Source: an uncultured Porphyromonadaceae bacterium (GTDB lineage: Bacteria; Bacteroidota; Bacteroidia; Bacteroidales; Muribaculaceae). Taken from it: 64,000 nt of DNA. The position numbers and the translations under genes are program-made. Every line of letters starts with the position of its first letter. The stretch's first letter is position 1. Location of the stretch: contig CANSRU010000004.1 in assembly GCA_947649495.1 (NCBI GenBank), forward strand, positions 1 to 64,000. Direction: 5' to 3'. Positions 43,041 through 49,962 of the stretch are shown here, in pieces. Below the pieces are notes generated by a model that saw only the letters and a program-made list of their open reading frames with translations, ran no database searches and was not told the DNA's origin.

Positions 43041-43117
43041 TGCTCCGCAGGTAGGGCTAACCACGCACTACAGCCGCGTCGGGAGTCCTTTCGGTCTTCC
43101 CACCCATGTGCGGAGCA
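43041..43117 (-). ncRNA. Structured leader candidate before the helicase gene
   Basis: TGCTCCGCA and TGCGGAGCA form a perfect 9-bp closing stem around a 59-nt interior that can form GGGA...CTCCC and GTAG...CTAC helices on the minus strand. The 3-prime stem arm is followed by a T-run (ACTTTTTTACG), then the ATG. A cis-acting RNA or attenuator is possible. It does not match any riboswitch I recognise. Confidence 0.5.
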
Positions 43118-43181
43118 AATATTTTCATTCTTTTTCATGTCGTCGTTTCGGTTATCGCAACCATGTATGATTGGGAGGTAA

Positions 43182-43388
43182 TCACTTTTGTGGTTGCTTT
43201 TGCTTCTTGTCGAGCTTTGATTCCACCGGGAGCGTCTGCTTGCGCTCCAGCTTCTTTGCAAGGTTAAGTGCCATTCTACGGGCGTTAAACTGCGTTGTGG
43301 TGCGCATTCCACGTTCTTGGAGCATAGAAGCGTATGCTCTGATGAATTCGACCGCTTTGTCCCGGTCTGCGTTGGAAATGCCAATCAT
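43182..43388 (-). CDS. Small unknown basic protein
   Basis: A 68-aa helical, Lys/Arg-rich protein (DKAVEFIRAYASMLQERGMR; RRMALNLAKKLERKQ) ending in KKQKQPQK. It is between the YqaJ nuclease and the helicase. It may bind nucleic acid; no family recognised. Confidence 0.5.
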   Translation of the reverse strand: MIGISNADRDKAVEFIRAYASMLQERGMRTTTQFNARRMALNLAKKLERKQTLPVESKLDKKQKQPQK

Positions 43389-43414
43389 AACCCTATCTGT
43401 ATATCTCGGTTTTG

Positions 43415-44365
43415 TTATTTGAGCAGAAGTCTTCGCGCTCCCTGTACTTGGTGCGTGTATGCGGCAGCAAGGTCGGGGTGTTCGGCGACAAAGGCTTTAT
43501 CGTCGAATTTGTTGCTTGGCTTCGGGGCTTTCCATGTGGCGATGGTGTCTCCACCGTAGGAGAGTGCTTCTGCGTCTTCAAAAGCCATCTTCAGGGTTGC
43601 TTCAAGACTTTCCTTGCGCTCCTTGAGTGCGTCGAGTTCTTTCTTGACCACCTTGAGGTCTTGGTATGCCGAGAAGACCTCCTCGCTACACTCGATGATT
43701 TTCCCTCCTGTGTGGCGATTGTATTTGATGAGAACGTCGGCTACGTTGACCGCGCTGGGTTCTTGACCTCCTACGATGTTGTCAGTCCAAAAGCGCGAGA
43801 CGGAGTCGATGAGCCACTCGAAGAAGTCAGGCACGAGCTTGAGGTCTTGGTATCCGAAATCGAAACCTTGTCCGGCTGAAAGCCATGCGAGGCTACCCTG
43901 CGTATATCCGGCTACACCGAGCTGATACTGCACCTGCGCAAACCAATATTTAGGGAGGTCTTCCGGGTCAACTTTCATGCGCGTGGTCTTGATTTCGAGG
44001 ATGCCCTTATTGTCGTTGGCTCGGCTATCGTCTGAGAGCCAATAGGTGCGGTCGGGGCTTACTTGGAGATAGGGACGGTCGTTGTCTCGGATAATCCAAT
44101 CGATCGCGCTGCGCTTGATGATTTCGCGTCCTGTCGCGTCGTTCCACATCCGGCTGACTGCGTCTTCGAGGTGGTGTCCGTTGCGCATGGCTGCGTTCTC
44201 CTGTTTCGGCTCGTCGAGTCCTGTCTTGCGTCTCCATAGTTGGTAGGGGGTCTCCCACGGGTTGAGTCCTACGATTGTGGCAACCTCGGAGCTGCCGATT
44301 CCGCTCTTGCGGATTTCGAGCCATTCTTCACGGCTCTTGGGTCTGATGATGGTTACGTTGCTCAT
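43415..44365 (-). CDS. YqaJ-family recombination exonuclease
   Basis: A 316-aa protein; ATG at 44363-44365 (MSNVTIIRPKSREEW). The YqaJ/lambda-Exo core is visible: GIGSSEVATIVGLNPWETPY, NGHHLEDAV (Glu), SPDRTYWL (Asp) and GILEIKTT (Glu, Lys). It resects double-strand ends for annealing by a partner protein, probably the 45031-45963 product. A DGR target gene separates the two. Confidence 0.9.
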   Translation of the reverse strand: MSNVTIIRPKSREEWLEIRKSGIGSSEVATIVGLNPWETPYQLWRRKTGLDEPKQENAAMRNGHHLEDAVSRMWNDATGREIIKRSAIDWIIRDNDRPYLQVSPDRTYWLSDDSRANDNKGILEIKTTRMKVDPEDLPKYWFAQVQYQLGVAGYTQGSLAWLSAGQGFDFGYQDLKLVPDFFEWLIDSVSRFWTDNIVGGQEPSAVNVADVLIKYNRHTGGKIIECSEEVFSAYQDLKVVKKELDALKERKESLEATLKMAFEDAEALSYGGDTIATWKAPKPSNKFDDKAFVAEHPDLAAAYTHQVQGARRLLLK

Positions 44366-44424
44366 TGTGCTGATGTCTTTTTTGAGGTTATGAAATGGGG
44401 AGAGCCGAAGCCCTCCCCGGTGGA

Positions 44425-45024
44425 TTACTTGCAGAATAGGTTGAAATCCATCCAAAGGTCGATGAAGGTCTTCCCGGCGTAGTCCGCGAGCTTGTCGCTC
44501 TTAAAGCAAAGGCGAGAGCCGAAGTACGCATCCGAAAGCGAGGGGGCGGCAGCCGAGCCCGCATAGGCGAGACCCGCCCATTCCCCTCGGTGGTACTGCA
44601 TCGTAGTGAGGTGGCGGTCACGCTTCCATTCTTCGCTCTTTTCGGCGAGTTCCTCGTCTGTGTAGAGGAAAAACCACGGATACCATCGTTCTTCGTCCTG
44701 CGTGAACTGAGGCTCCCAGCCCTCGTTGAGTGCTGCCGTGATGATGCGGAGCTTGAGGTATGCGACCACGTCGTTGTTGACGTTTGCTCCGGCTTTCTCG
44801 CTTTTGTCGTAGATGTCTCGGAACATCTGAACGTAGAGGTGGTCTTCGCCGAGTTCTGCACAGGCATCCGCGAATGTCTTGATGCGTTCCGTTACCGGGC
44901 GGTTGTCTGCCGGAGTGAAGTCGATGTCGGGGTAGAGGGTTTCGAGTACTTTGCAGGTGCTGTCTGCTCCTGTCTCTTTGGCTACGTTGTACGCCTTGAT
45001 GATGTTTTCTTTTGTCGTTTCCAT
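44425..45024 (-). CDS. DGR target 2: early-region protein with remote variable repeat
   Basis: A 199-aa protein: acidic helical N terminus (IIKAYNVAKETGADSTCKVL), a conserved middle (YLKLRIITAALNEGWEPQFT; RWYPWFFLYTDEELAEKSEE), then the VR2 segment (WAGLAYAGSAAAPSLSDAYF) and a fixed tail (GSRLCFKSDKLADYAGKTFI). Unlike target 1, 26 residues follow the variable segment. The last part resembles the lectin-like end of target 1 (GSRLCF). It lies between exonuclease and annealing-protein genes, 6 bp below the latter, so it is expressed early. Its role is unknown. Confidence 0.8.
   Translation of the reverse strand: METTKENIIKAYNVAKETGADSTCKVLETLYPDIDFTPADNRPVTERIKTFADACAELGEDHLYVQMFRDIYDKSEKAGANVNNDVVAYLKLRIITAALNEGWEPQFTQDEERWYPWFFLYTDEELAEKSEEWKRDRHLTTMQYHRGEWAGLAYAGSAAAPSLSDAYFGSRLCFKSDKLADYAGKTFIDLWMDFNLFCK
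44504..44577 (-). repeat. DGR variable repeat 2 (VR2), 36 kb from the RT
   Basis: A 74-bp partial copy of the TR 3-prime end. By hand alignment about 15 positions differ, all at TR adenines of the coding strand, plus the single C-to-T in the IMH that VR1 also has. Both VRs share GCTCTCGCCTTTGCTTT where the TR has GCTCTCACCTCTGCTTA. Identity then breaks off sharply at 44577. Confidence 0.9.
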
Positions 45025-45030
45025 GTTCTT

Positions 45031-45963
45031 TTATTTTTTGGATGATTTCTTGACTTTCTTTACCTCCCCGGTTTCGGGGTCTATTTCTTCAGCTTCGACA
45101 TCCTCAACCGCCGGGGTAGCAGGGAGGGGGGCTTCGCCTGTTGCAGCAGCGAGGGCAGCCGCCGCTTTGTCCTTTGCTGTGGTTGCGTTCTTGACCGCTT
45201 CCGCTGCCGCCTGTGCTTCTTTCTCCGGGTCGATGAATGTTTCCTTGACCGTGGTCGTTCCCTCCTCTATGGCATTGCGGAGGGCGCGGAGTTCGAATAT
45301 CATCCGTTGGTCGATTTCCTCGATGCTCTTGACACCGAGGTATCGGAGCAACTGGTCGGTTTTTACCCCCACGCGGTTGTAGTAGGCGATGACGTTCTTG
45401 CGGCTCTGTTCGAGGTCGATTGATTGACCCATTGCCACCGCCTTGACATCATTGATGATTTTCTTGGTTATGGCTTTGGGAATGACTGCGAGGACTGCGT
45501 TTCGGAAGGCGATGCTGCTTGCTGCGTTCCCGGTCACAATCTGCATATCCTGTGAGTAGGTCTTGCCTGTGCGCGTAGTGATGGAGCGTGAGACCTCTTT
45601 GCAGACCGCTACGTTGCTTTCGAGGTCATGGCACATCGCCTGTGCTGTTATCATGCGTCCGTCGTTGCCGATGATTCGTGTCTGAATTCGGAGGTTGCCC
45701 CATGCGGAAGCGATGATTTCTGCCATTCGGACTGACAACCCCTCGATGAGCGAGTCGTTGCCATCTCTGTCCTTACGTCGGAGGACGTAGAAGCAGTCTT
45801 CTGCCGTCTCCTTGTCCATCTTGGCGAAGGTGGCGATTTTGTTCAGCACCTGTGACAAATCGCGTGGGTACTGCTTGGCGGTGGCTATCTGCATATCCAC
45901 CTCGGTGCGGTTGATTGCTGCGAGCATCTCAGCTTGTTTTACTTCGATGATTTCATTTTCCAT
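45031..45963 (-). CDS. Probable single-strand annealing recombinase (RecT/Rad52-like)
   Basis: A 310-aa protein with KDRDGNDSLIEGLSVRMAEI, WGNLRIQTRIIGNDGRMITA and FRNAVLAVIPKAITKKIIND, a common phage pattern next to YqaJ exonucleases. The C terminus is a Lys/Ala/Glu-rich flexible tail (AAEAVKNATTAKDKAAAALA). A beta-rich core with helix flanks would suit an annealing protein. Assigned by the exonuclease pairing; which superfamily is not certain. Confidence 0.6.
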   Translation of the reverse strand: MENEIIEVKQAEMLAAINRTEVDMQIATAKQYPRDLSQVLNKIATFAKMDKETAEDCFYVLRRKDRDGNDSLIEGLSVRMAEIIASAWGNLRIQTRIIGNDGRMITAQAMCHDLESNVAVCKEVSRSITTRTGKTYSQDMQIVTGNAASSIAFRNAVLAVIPKAITKKIINDVKAVAMGQSIDLEQSRKNVIAYYNRVGVKTDQLLRYLGVKSIEEIDQRMIFELRALRNAIEEGTTTVKETFIDPEKEAQAAAEAVKNATTAKDKAAAALAAATGEAPLPATPAVEDVEAEEIDPETGEVKKVKKSSKK

Positions 45964-45996
45964 TTTGAATGGGTTTTGTGGGGTTTATAAATTGGG

Positions 45997-46401
45997 TTAG
46001 ATTTTCCGTATGGGGGTCGCGGTCATGATTCTGTACCACTCGATGCCGTCCTGTTCTGTGGGTTTGGCGGCAAGGAGGAAGGTTGCAGATTTCTCTGCTT
46101 TGACCGAGTCGAGGATTTCGATCGCGGCGGTTTTGTATTGCGCCCGGTATCCGCTTGTCGGCTTGCCTTGCGCCTGGAGCTTCATGCCGTCCAGCTTTTC
46201 CCCAAATGCGACGTACCAATCGTTGCGGCTCTCCTCATCTTTGGCGATAAGGATTCTTGTTTCGTTGGTCAGTCCGAGTTCTCGGATGCACTTGCTGTTG
46301 AAGCTGAAATAGCCACCTTTCCTGTTCGCGTTCACGAGGCGTTCCTGTGACTGCGGAAAATTGCCGCCTCCGTGCGCTCTTTTGATAATCTGTAGTTTCA
46401 T
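45997..46401 (-). CDS. Unknown early phage protein
   Basis: A 134-aa protein (GGGNFPQSQERLVNANRKGG; TRILIAKDEESRNDWYVAFG; AAIEILDSVKAEKSATFLLA). Likely alpha-beta. It is directly upstream of the annealing protein gene. No named family recognised. Confidence 0.55.
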   Translation of the reverse strand: MKLQIIKRAHGGGNFPQSQERLVNANRKGGYFSFNSKCIRELGLTNETRILIAKDEESRNDWYVAFGEKLDGMKLQAQGKPTSGYRAQYKTAAIEILDSVKAEKSATFLLAAKPTEQDGIEWYRIMTATPIRKI

Positions 46402-46414
46402 ATAGGTTGAGGGT

Positions 46415-46933
46415 TTAAAGTGCGACAGCGGCGAATTCTCGGCGTGTCTGCGTGATTATTCTGTTGGTCGTGTTGTTGATTGCAGTTGTGCCTATCCCGA
46501 AGGTGTCCGTAATATCCCGGCAGGAAAAGCCGAGCAGTCGGAGTTCAAGGATTCGCACGTCTCTGCGTGGGAATGTCGCCCGGATATGTCGTTGTATTTT
46601 TGCGACAATCTTTTCGGTCGAGGATTCTTCCGGCGCGTCTTCCATAGGGTCTGCGTCTTCGGAAGGAAGCAGAGAGAAGAACAACTCGTCGGGATGCCAT
46701 GTGGAAAATGTCTCGCTGAGGTTCTTCCCGGAAAACTTGCGGTATGCTTTCATGAAGGCTACCTCGTAGCCGGCATGGTCATCTTCTGTCTCTGCAGTAG
46801 TGGCGAGGGTTAGGTATGCGTCTTGAAATGCGTCCTCGTCAAATGCCGTGTAGAGGCTCAGTTTCTGTTTGAGCGCAGATGCGTTCTTGCAAATCCACTC
46901 GTTTAATGATACTGTGTGCATGGCTCTTTTCAT
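46415..46933 (-). CDS. Sigma-70-like regulator, candidate late activator
   Basis: A 172-aa protein; ATG at 46933 overlaps the upstream stop (ATGA). The N-terminal half contains AFDEDAFQDAYLTLATTAET, like sigma region 2 in Bacteroidetes phages. The C-terminal part (RRDVRILELRLLGFSCRDIT, DTFGIGTTAINNTTNRIITQ) is a region-4 type helix-turn-helix. It is the only sigma-like gene and so a candidate for driving the late promoters; that link is an inference. Confidence 0.7.
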   Translation of the reverse strand: MKRAMHTVSLNEWICKNASALKQKLSLYTAFDEDAFQDAYLTLATTAETEDDHAGYEVAFMKAYRKFSGKNLSETFSTWHPDELFFSLLPSEDADPMEDAPEESSTEKIVAKIQRHIRATFPRRDVRILELRLLGFSCRDITDTFGIGTTAINNTTNRIITQTRREFAAVAL

Positions 46934-47220
46934 TTGTGGGTTGCTACATAGGTCTGCGCTTTGCTGTTTATCTCTCGCTGCGTTAAGACCTTGTTCTCGG
47001 TCATCCATGCTTCGAGTTCGTCTTTCTTGAAGTAGAGCTTGCCGTTCTTCTTGTAGTGTGGTATCCTCTTTTCACTCGTGAGCGTGTAGATGCCCTTGAC
47101 GGTGTATCCTGTCAGCATTGCCGCTTCCTCCACGTCGATGACGTTCTTTGCGGCGAGGAGTGTCGCGGTCTGCAATTGGTCGAACCGCCGCTCCATGTAG
47201 TCTCGTATCTCGCTTGTCAT
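46930..47220 (-). CDS. HTH_17 / excisionase-type DNA-binding protein
   Basis: A 96-aa protein with the MerR-like excisionase domain: IDVEEAAMLTGYTVKGIYTL, TSEKRIPHYKKNGKLYFKKD, ELEAWM. A short helical N-terminal extension precedes it. In this family members act as recombination directionality factors or as regulators; a role in prophage excision is plausible. Confidence 0.75.
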   Translation of the reverse strand: MTSEIRDYMERRFDQLQTATLLAAKNVIDVEEAAMLTGYTVKGIYTLTSEKRIPHYKKNGKLYFKKDELEAWMTENKVLTQREINSKAQTYVATHK

Positions 47221-47223
47221 GGT

Positions 47224-47454
47224 TCAGTCCTCCTCGTCTTCTTTGATTTCCGGGAGTAGTCCCTTTTTGTTGAGCCATTTCCCGGTGCGGAAACAAAGCC
47301 AAAGGCTTGCCATTGCTGCGAGCTTCGAGCCGAAAAACTTTAAATCGCTCATAGGCTGTCCGGGGATGTCCTCTCCGGCGAGGATAAAGAAAGAAATAAC
47401 CGCCCAAATACCCAGCAGACTCAGCCGGATGTTCTGTTTTGTCTTGGCTTTCAT
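47224..47454 (-). CDS. Small two-helix membrane protein
   Basis: A 76-aa protein with hydrophobic helices at about residues 10-26 (LSLLGIWAVISFFILAG) and 44-58 (LAAMASLWLCF), and an acidic tail (IKEDEED). It is close-packed in the early operon (ATGA overlap at 47451). Function unknown. Confidence 0.5.
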   Translation of the reverse strand: MKAKTKQNIRLSLLGIWAVISFFILAGEDIPGQPMSDLKFFGSKLAAMASLWLCFRTGKWLNKKGLLPEIKEDEED

Positions 47455-47684
47455 ACCGTCTCCTCCTGTGCGTTGTATCGTTCCTCCACTCGCTTCAAAA
47501 TCACATAAAGCGTCGCGTTGGAGCGGATGTTATATTTCTGCATCAGATACTTGTTGACCTCGGTTCGGCTCTGCCCCTCGATAGAGACAAGGTCGTTATA
47601 CTCTTTGAAGACTGCGAGGTCTCGTGCTTCGCGCTCCTCTTGAAGCGCGGTCTTCTTTCGAAGTTGAGGTGTTGTCTGTTCCAT
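47451..47684 (-). CDS. Small helical, possibly DNA-binding protein
   Basis: A 77-aa protein with a helix-turn-helix-like second half (SRTEVNKYLMQKYNIRSNAT, LYVILKRVEERY). Common in Bacteroidetes phages as a short early regulator. The tRNA-like element lies right upstream in its leader. Confidence 0.55.
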   Translation of the reverse strand: MEQTTPQLRKKTALQEEREARDLAVFKEYNDLVSIEGQSRTEVNKYLMQKYNIRSNATLYVILKRVEERYNAQEETV

Positions 47685-47709
47685 TTTATCGGTACTTTAA
47701 ATTCTTGTT

Positions 47710-47776
47710 TGGTAGAAGGGGCAGGATTCGAACCTGCTGCGCCGAGGTTTCATGTCGGTTCTCCGCAGACCCTCCC
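47710..47776 (-). ncRNA. tRNA-like element (degenerate tRNA-Phe or structured RNA)
   Basis: The minus strand has a perfect T arm GCAGG-TTCGAAT-CCTGC, an acceptor strand CCCTTCT and ACCA. GGGAGGG (47770-47776) or AGAGGGG further upstream can pair with CCCTTCT. With the first choice the body is only 67 nt, the D arm is truncated and the anticodon loop ATGAAAC (GAA, Phe) has a stem mismatch. The whole 189-bp gap 47685-47873 has further hairpins (CCGGC/GCCGG, CGCCGG/CCGGCG). It may be a relic or a functional tRNA-like RNA. Confidence 0.45.
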
Positions 47777-47873
47777 GAAATGCCGCCGGGCTTGCAATTC
47801 CGGCGACGGTTCTTATGTTTTGCCTTTCGGCTTTCCCGGCTCTCTTGCCGGAGGATTGCCCCTCTCTTGGGGT

Positions 47874-48140
47874 CTAACCCTGTATCGTGAATGTCTCCTC
47901 AAAGGCGCAACCGTCTATCTTGGCGCAGTATGTCAATTCGTTACGGGCGGCAAGTATGAGCATCCTGTTGGTTGAAAAGAAGAAGAAGTCCTGCGCTCTC
48001 GCTCCGCGCACCTCGTATCCGTGGCGGTCTTGGTCGTACTTGATTGCTGTGATTGTGAATGCCGTGAGGCTTCCTGTAAAGCCGTCGTGGTAGCTTATTT
48101 TCTTGCCCACGAGTCCGTTGATGTCCGCTGTCTGTCCCAT
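47874..48140 (-). CDS. Small unknown early protein
   Basis: An 88-aa beta-rich protein (LVGKKISYHDGFTGSLTAFT; ITAIKYDQDRHGYEVRGARA). A 3-bp gap separates it from the gene upstream. No family recognised. Confidence 0.55.
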   Translation of the reverse strand: MGQTADINGLVGKKISYHDGFTGSLTAFTITAIKYDQDRHGYEVRGARAQDFFFFSTNRMLILAARNELTYCAKIDGCAFEETFTIQG

Positions 48141-48143
48141 GTC

Positions 48144-48554
48144 TTATCGGAGATTGTCGGTTATGTATTCGTTGTCTGTCTCGCTCAGTGCGAAGCCTTT
48201 GTGCAGTTTCCATTTGATGCAGTCCTTGCGTCCGATGAGCGTGGCTGCTATCTTGTCGATCGCGTCTGCCGAGGCTTCCATGCCGCCCTGTCTGATTTCG
48301 TCGGCTTCCCGGAGCAGAGCATGGGCTGTGCTTTGTATCTTTGTCTCTTGGTCGCGTATCCATATCGATTGGCTGTTGACCCTATCTCCGAGTGTTTCGA
48401 TGATGACGCTTCCTTTGTGCTTCTTGTAGTCCGCACAGAATGCGTCCTTATCAAGGTTTCCGGCGTTCAGGTAGATGGCATCTGCTGTGGCGTATTCTTC
48501 ATCCGAGCAAAAGCCGAGGTATCCCATTCGGGTGCTGTATTCTTCGATTGTCAT
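48144..48554 (-). CDS. Unknown early protein
   Basis: A 136-aa acidic helical protein (YSTRMGYLGFCSDEEYATAD; TKIQSTAHALLREADEIRQG; DAIDKIAATLIGRKDCIKWK). It is the second gene of the leftward early operon. Function unknown. Confidence 0.55.
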   Translation of the reverse strand: MTIEEYSTRMGYLGFCSDEEYATADAIYLNAGNLDKDAFCADYKKHKGSVIIETLGDRVNSQSIWIRDQETKIQSTAHALLREADEIRQGGMEASADAIDKIAATLIGRKDCIKWKLHKGFALSETDNEYITDNLR

Positions 48555-48565
48555 AGTTGTTTCGG

Positions 48566-48788
48566 TTATGCGTTCTTGTCGTTTAGCTCGTCTTGGTTCT
48601 CAGCTACCTCCCATGTCTTGCCGGGGTTCAACTTTTCCATTCGTGCCTTTACGTCTTCAGGAGAATTCTCCGAGCCGGAGAATTCGTAGAAGGTGGGCTT
48701 GGCATAACGCTCGCCATTGTTCTTAATGCCGTAGAGCCATGCTCCTTTAGGCTGTCCGTTGCGGTTTTTTTGTCTTGGTCGGTCTCAT
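48566..48788 (-). pseudogene. First early gene, frame broken at an A7 tract
   Basis: ATG at 48786-48788 reads MRPTKTKKPQRTA and stops. Removing one base of the seven-A tract (about 48765-48771) instead joins it to an open frame, MRPTKTKNRNGQPKGAWLYG and on to ...KLNPGKTWEVAENQDELNDK NA at 48566, 73 residues that look like a real protein. Either a phase-variable or slippage-decoded gene, a recent mutation, or a sequencing error in the homopolymer. Confidence 0.55.
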
Positions 48789-48828
48789 ATTCTTTTCAGT
48801 TAAATTTCCGTTTTTAGTTCTTTATTTG

Positions 48829-48836
48829 TATCTTTG
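48829..48836 (+). promoter_or_regulatory. Rightward promoter of the lysogeny genes
   Basis: TATCTTTG matches the TAnnTTTG -7 consensus and faces the repressor-like gene at 48940. The predicted start (about 48843) makes a leader of about 97 nt that contains the operators. Confidence 0.55.
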
Positions 48837-48861
48837 CGCGTTCTTTCTTTTGGACGCGATG

Positions 48862-48869
48862 CAAAGTTA
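48862..48869 (-). promoter_or_regulatory. Leftward early promoter
   Basis: TAACTTTG on the minus strand is a -7 box reading into the early operon. Its -33 region (TTTG about 19-20 bp upstream) overlaps the operator palindrome at 48879-48892, so a bound repressor would silence early genes. Confidence 0.65.
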
Positions 48870-48878
48870 AACAAATTG

Positions 48879-48913
48879 TTTGGAATACCAAATAAAATGT
48901 TTGGAAATATTAG
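48879..48913. promoter_or_regulatory. Lysogeny operators (TTTGG...CCAAA)
   Basis: TTTGGAATACCAAA (48879-48892) is a near-palindrome with 5-bp arms. A half site TGTTTGGAAA follows at about 48899-48908. A third palindrome, CCAAATATTTTGTTTGG, lies within the repressor-like gene at 49081-49097. Repeated operators around the repressor gene suggest cooperative autoregulation. Confidence 0.55.
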
Positions 48914-48939
48914 TGTTAAAGAAAGTTAATAAATACATT

Positions 48940-49413
48940 ATGACTGAAACAGAAAGACTTAGGGCAGTATTCGACTATCTTCGTGAGAACAAGATAGTTC
49001 GCAACCAGCAGGACTTTGTCGAGCGCATCGGCTCTGACAAGTCCACGGTATCTCAAATCTTAAATGGTCGCATTCCTATTCCAAATATTTTGTTTGGAAA
49101 GGTGGTCGCTGCCTTTCCGCAGTTTGATGAAGGGTGGTTGCGTTCAGGCGAGGGTTCGATGCTTAAACCGTCTGTGCAACAAACCTCGTATGGCGACCAT
49201 TCTCCGAATGTAAACGGCGACGGCAATCATTTCGGGGGCTGCGCGTCTATTGACCGGGCATTTACCACTCTCGACAATTCTTTGGCTCAAAATGCTGCGA
49301 TGCTTAAGACCCTTGATGCCGCCCTTGCCGAAATCGCCGCCCAGCGTGAACTCGTGGCTCAGTCAATGGCTCAGACCGCCATGCTCATTCAGTTGCTCCA
49401 AAATCAAAAATAA
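48940..49413 (+). CDS. XRE-family phage repressor (CI-like)
   Basis: A 157-aa protein; ATG at 48940. The N-terminal helix-turn-helix (NQQDFVERIGSDKSTVSQIL, NGRIPIPN) is followed by a Gly/Asn linker and a long helical C terminus (AAMLKTLDAALAEIAAQREL) for oligomerisation. There is no LexA-type Ser-Lys peptidase, so induction would not be by self-cleavage. It lies beside the operators and faces away from the early operon. Confidence 0.75.
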   Translation: MTETERLRAVFDYLRENKIVRNQQDFVERIGSDKSTVSQILNGRIPIPNILFGKVVAAFPQFDEGWLRSGEGSMLKPSVQQTSYGDHSPNVNGDGNHFGGCASIDRAFTTLDNSLAQNAAMLKTLDAALAEIAAQRELVAQSMAQTAMLIQLLQNQK

Positions 49414-49419
49414 CCCGGT

Positions 49420-49857
49420 ATGGAAAAATTGCTATTTGCGGTTGTTGCCGTCATATCGCTCGTCTGTTCTGCACAGACCTCTAATGAAACGAAGACGAGT
49501 GTTGATGCGCTTAAATCCTCTATCCCATATCCCAAATACAACATAGGAGATACGCTGTTTATCGCCTTTATCAATGACCCGGAGGTTGCTGCTGATGCCG
49601 CTCGTTCTGCTGATGTGAGCGTCTCCAAAGTCCGCATCGTAGAGATGATGCTTTATAATACTTTTGGAGGTAAGGACTACCATAAGGGGGTATTTCTTAA
49701 TTCTCCTGTCGAAGAGTTTCCTCTAAAATGGCAGTATCAGTTTCTCGATGTTTCGCTTCAAAATCCGAAATATGGAGACCGCTCGGAATTCCAAGATGAA
49801 GACCGCTTTTTCTCAAATCCCGAAGATGCCGCTTCATCTCTAATAAGTCAGCAATAG
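49420..49857 (+). CDS. Exported protein in the lysogeny region
   Basis: A 145-aa protein with a signal peptide (MEKLLFAVVAVISLVCSA, cleavage near residue 18-19) and a soluble body (YPKYNIGDTLFIAFINDPEV; VSKVRIVEMMLYNTFGGKDY). Expressed next to the repressor, it is a candidate lysogenic-conversion or superinfection-exclusion factor. No family recognised. Confidence 0.6.
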   Translation: MEKLLFAVVAVISLVCSAQTSNETKTSVDALKSSIPYPKYNIGDTLFIAFINDPEVAADAARSADVSVSKVRIVEMMLYNTFGGKDYHKGVFLNSPVEEFPLKWQYQFLDVSLQNPKYGDRSEFQDEDRFFSNPEDAASSLISQQ

Positions 49858-49947
49858 TTATTTTACTCAAAAATCGCCACACGGCGCGTTTGTTGTCTTT
49901 CGTGGGTGCTTGTTCCACCCGAAGCCAAACGGCGCGACACGCGGCAA
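49855..49947 (-). ncRNA. Repeated structured intergenic leader, copy D (antisense)
   Basis: The minus strand has CGTGTCGC, GGGTGGAACAAGC and GGCGATTTTTGAGTAAAATAAC, matching copies A-C. The closing arms GCCGCGT and GTGTGGC pair with G-U wobbles. Unlike the others, its orientation is opposite to the flanking rightward genes, so a transcript would run antisense into 49420-49857. Confidence 0.5.
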
Positions 49948-49962
49948 AACAAAGGCTATCTC

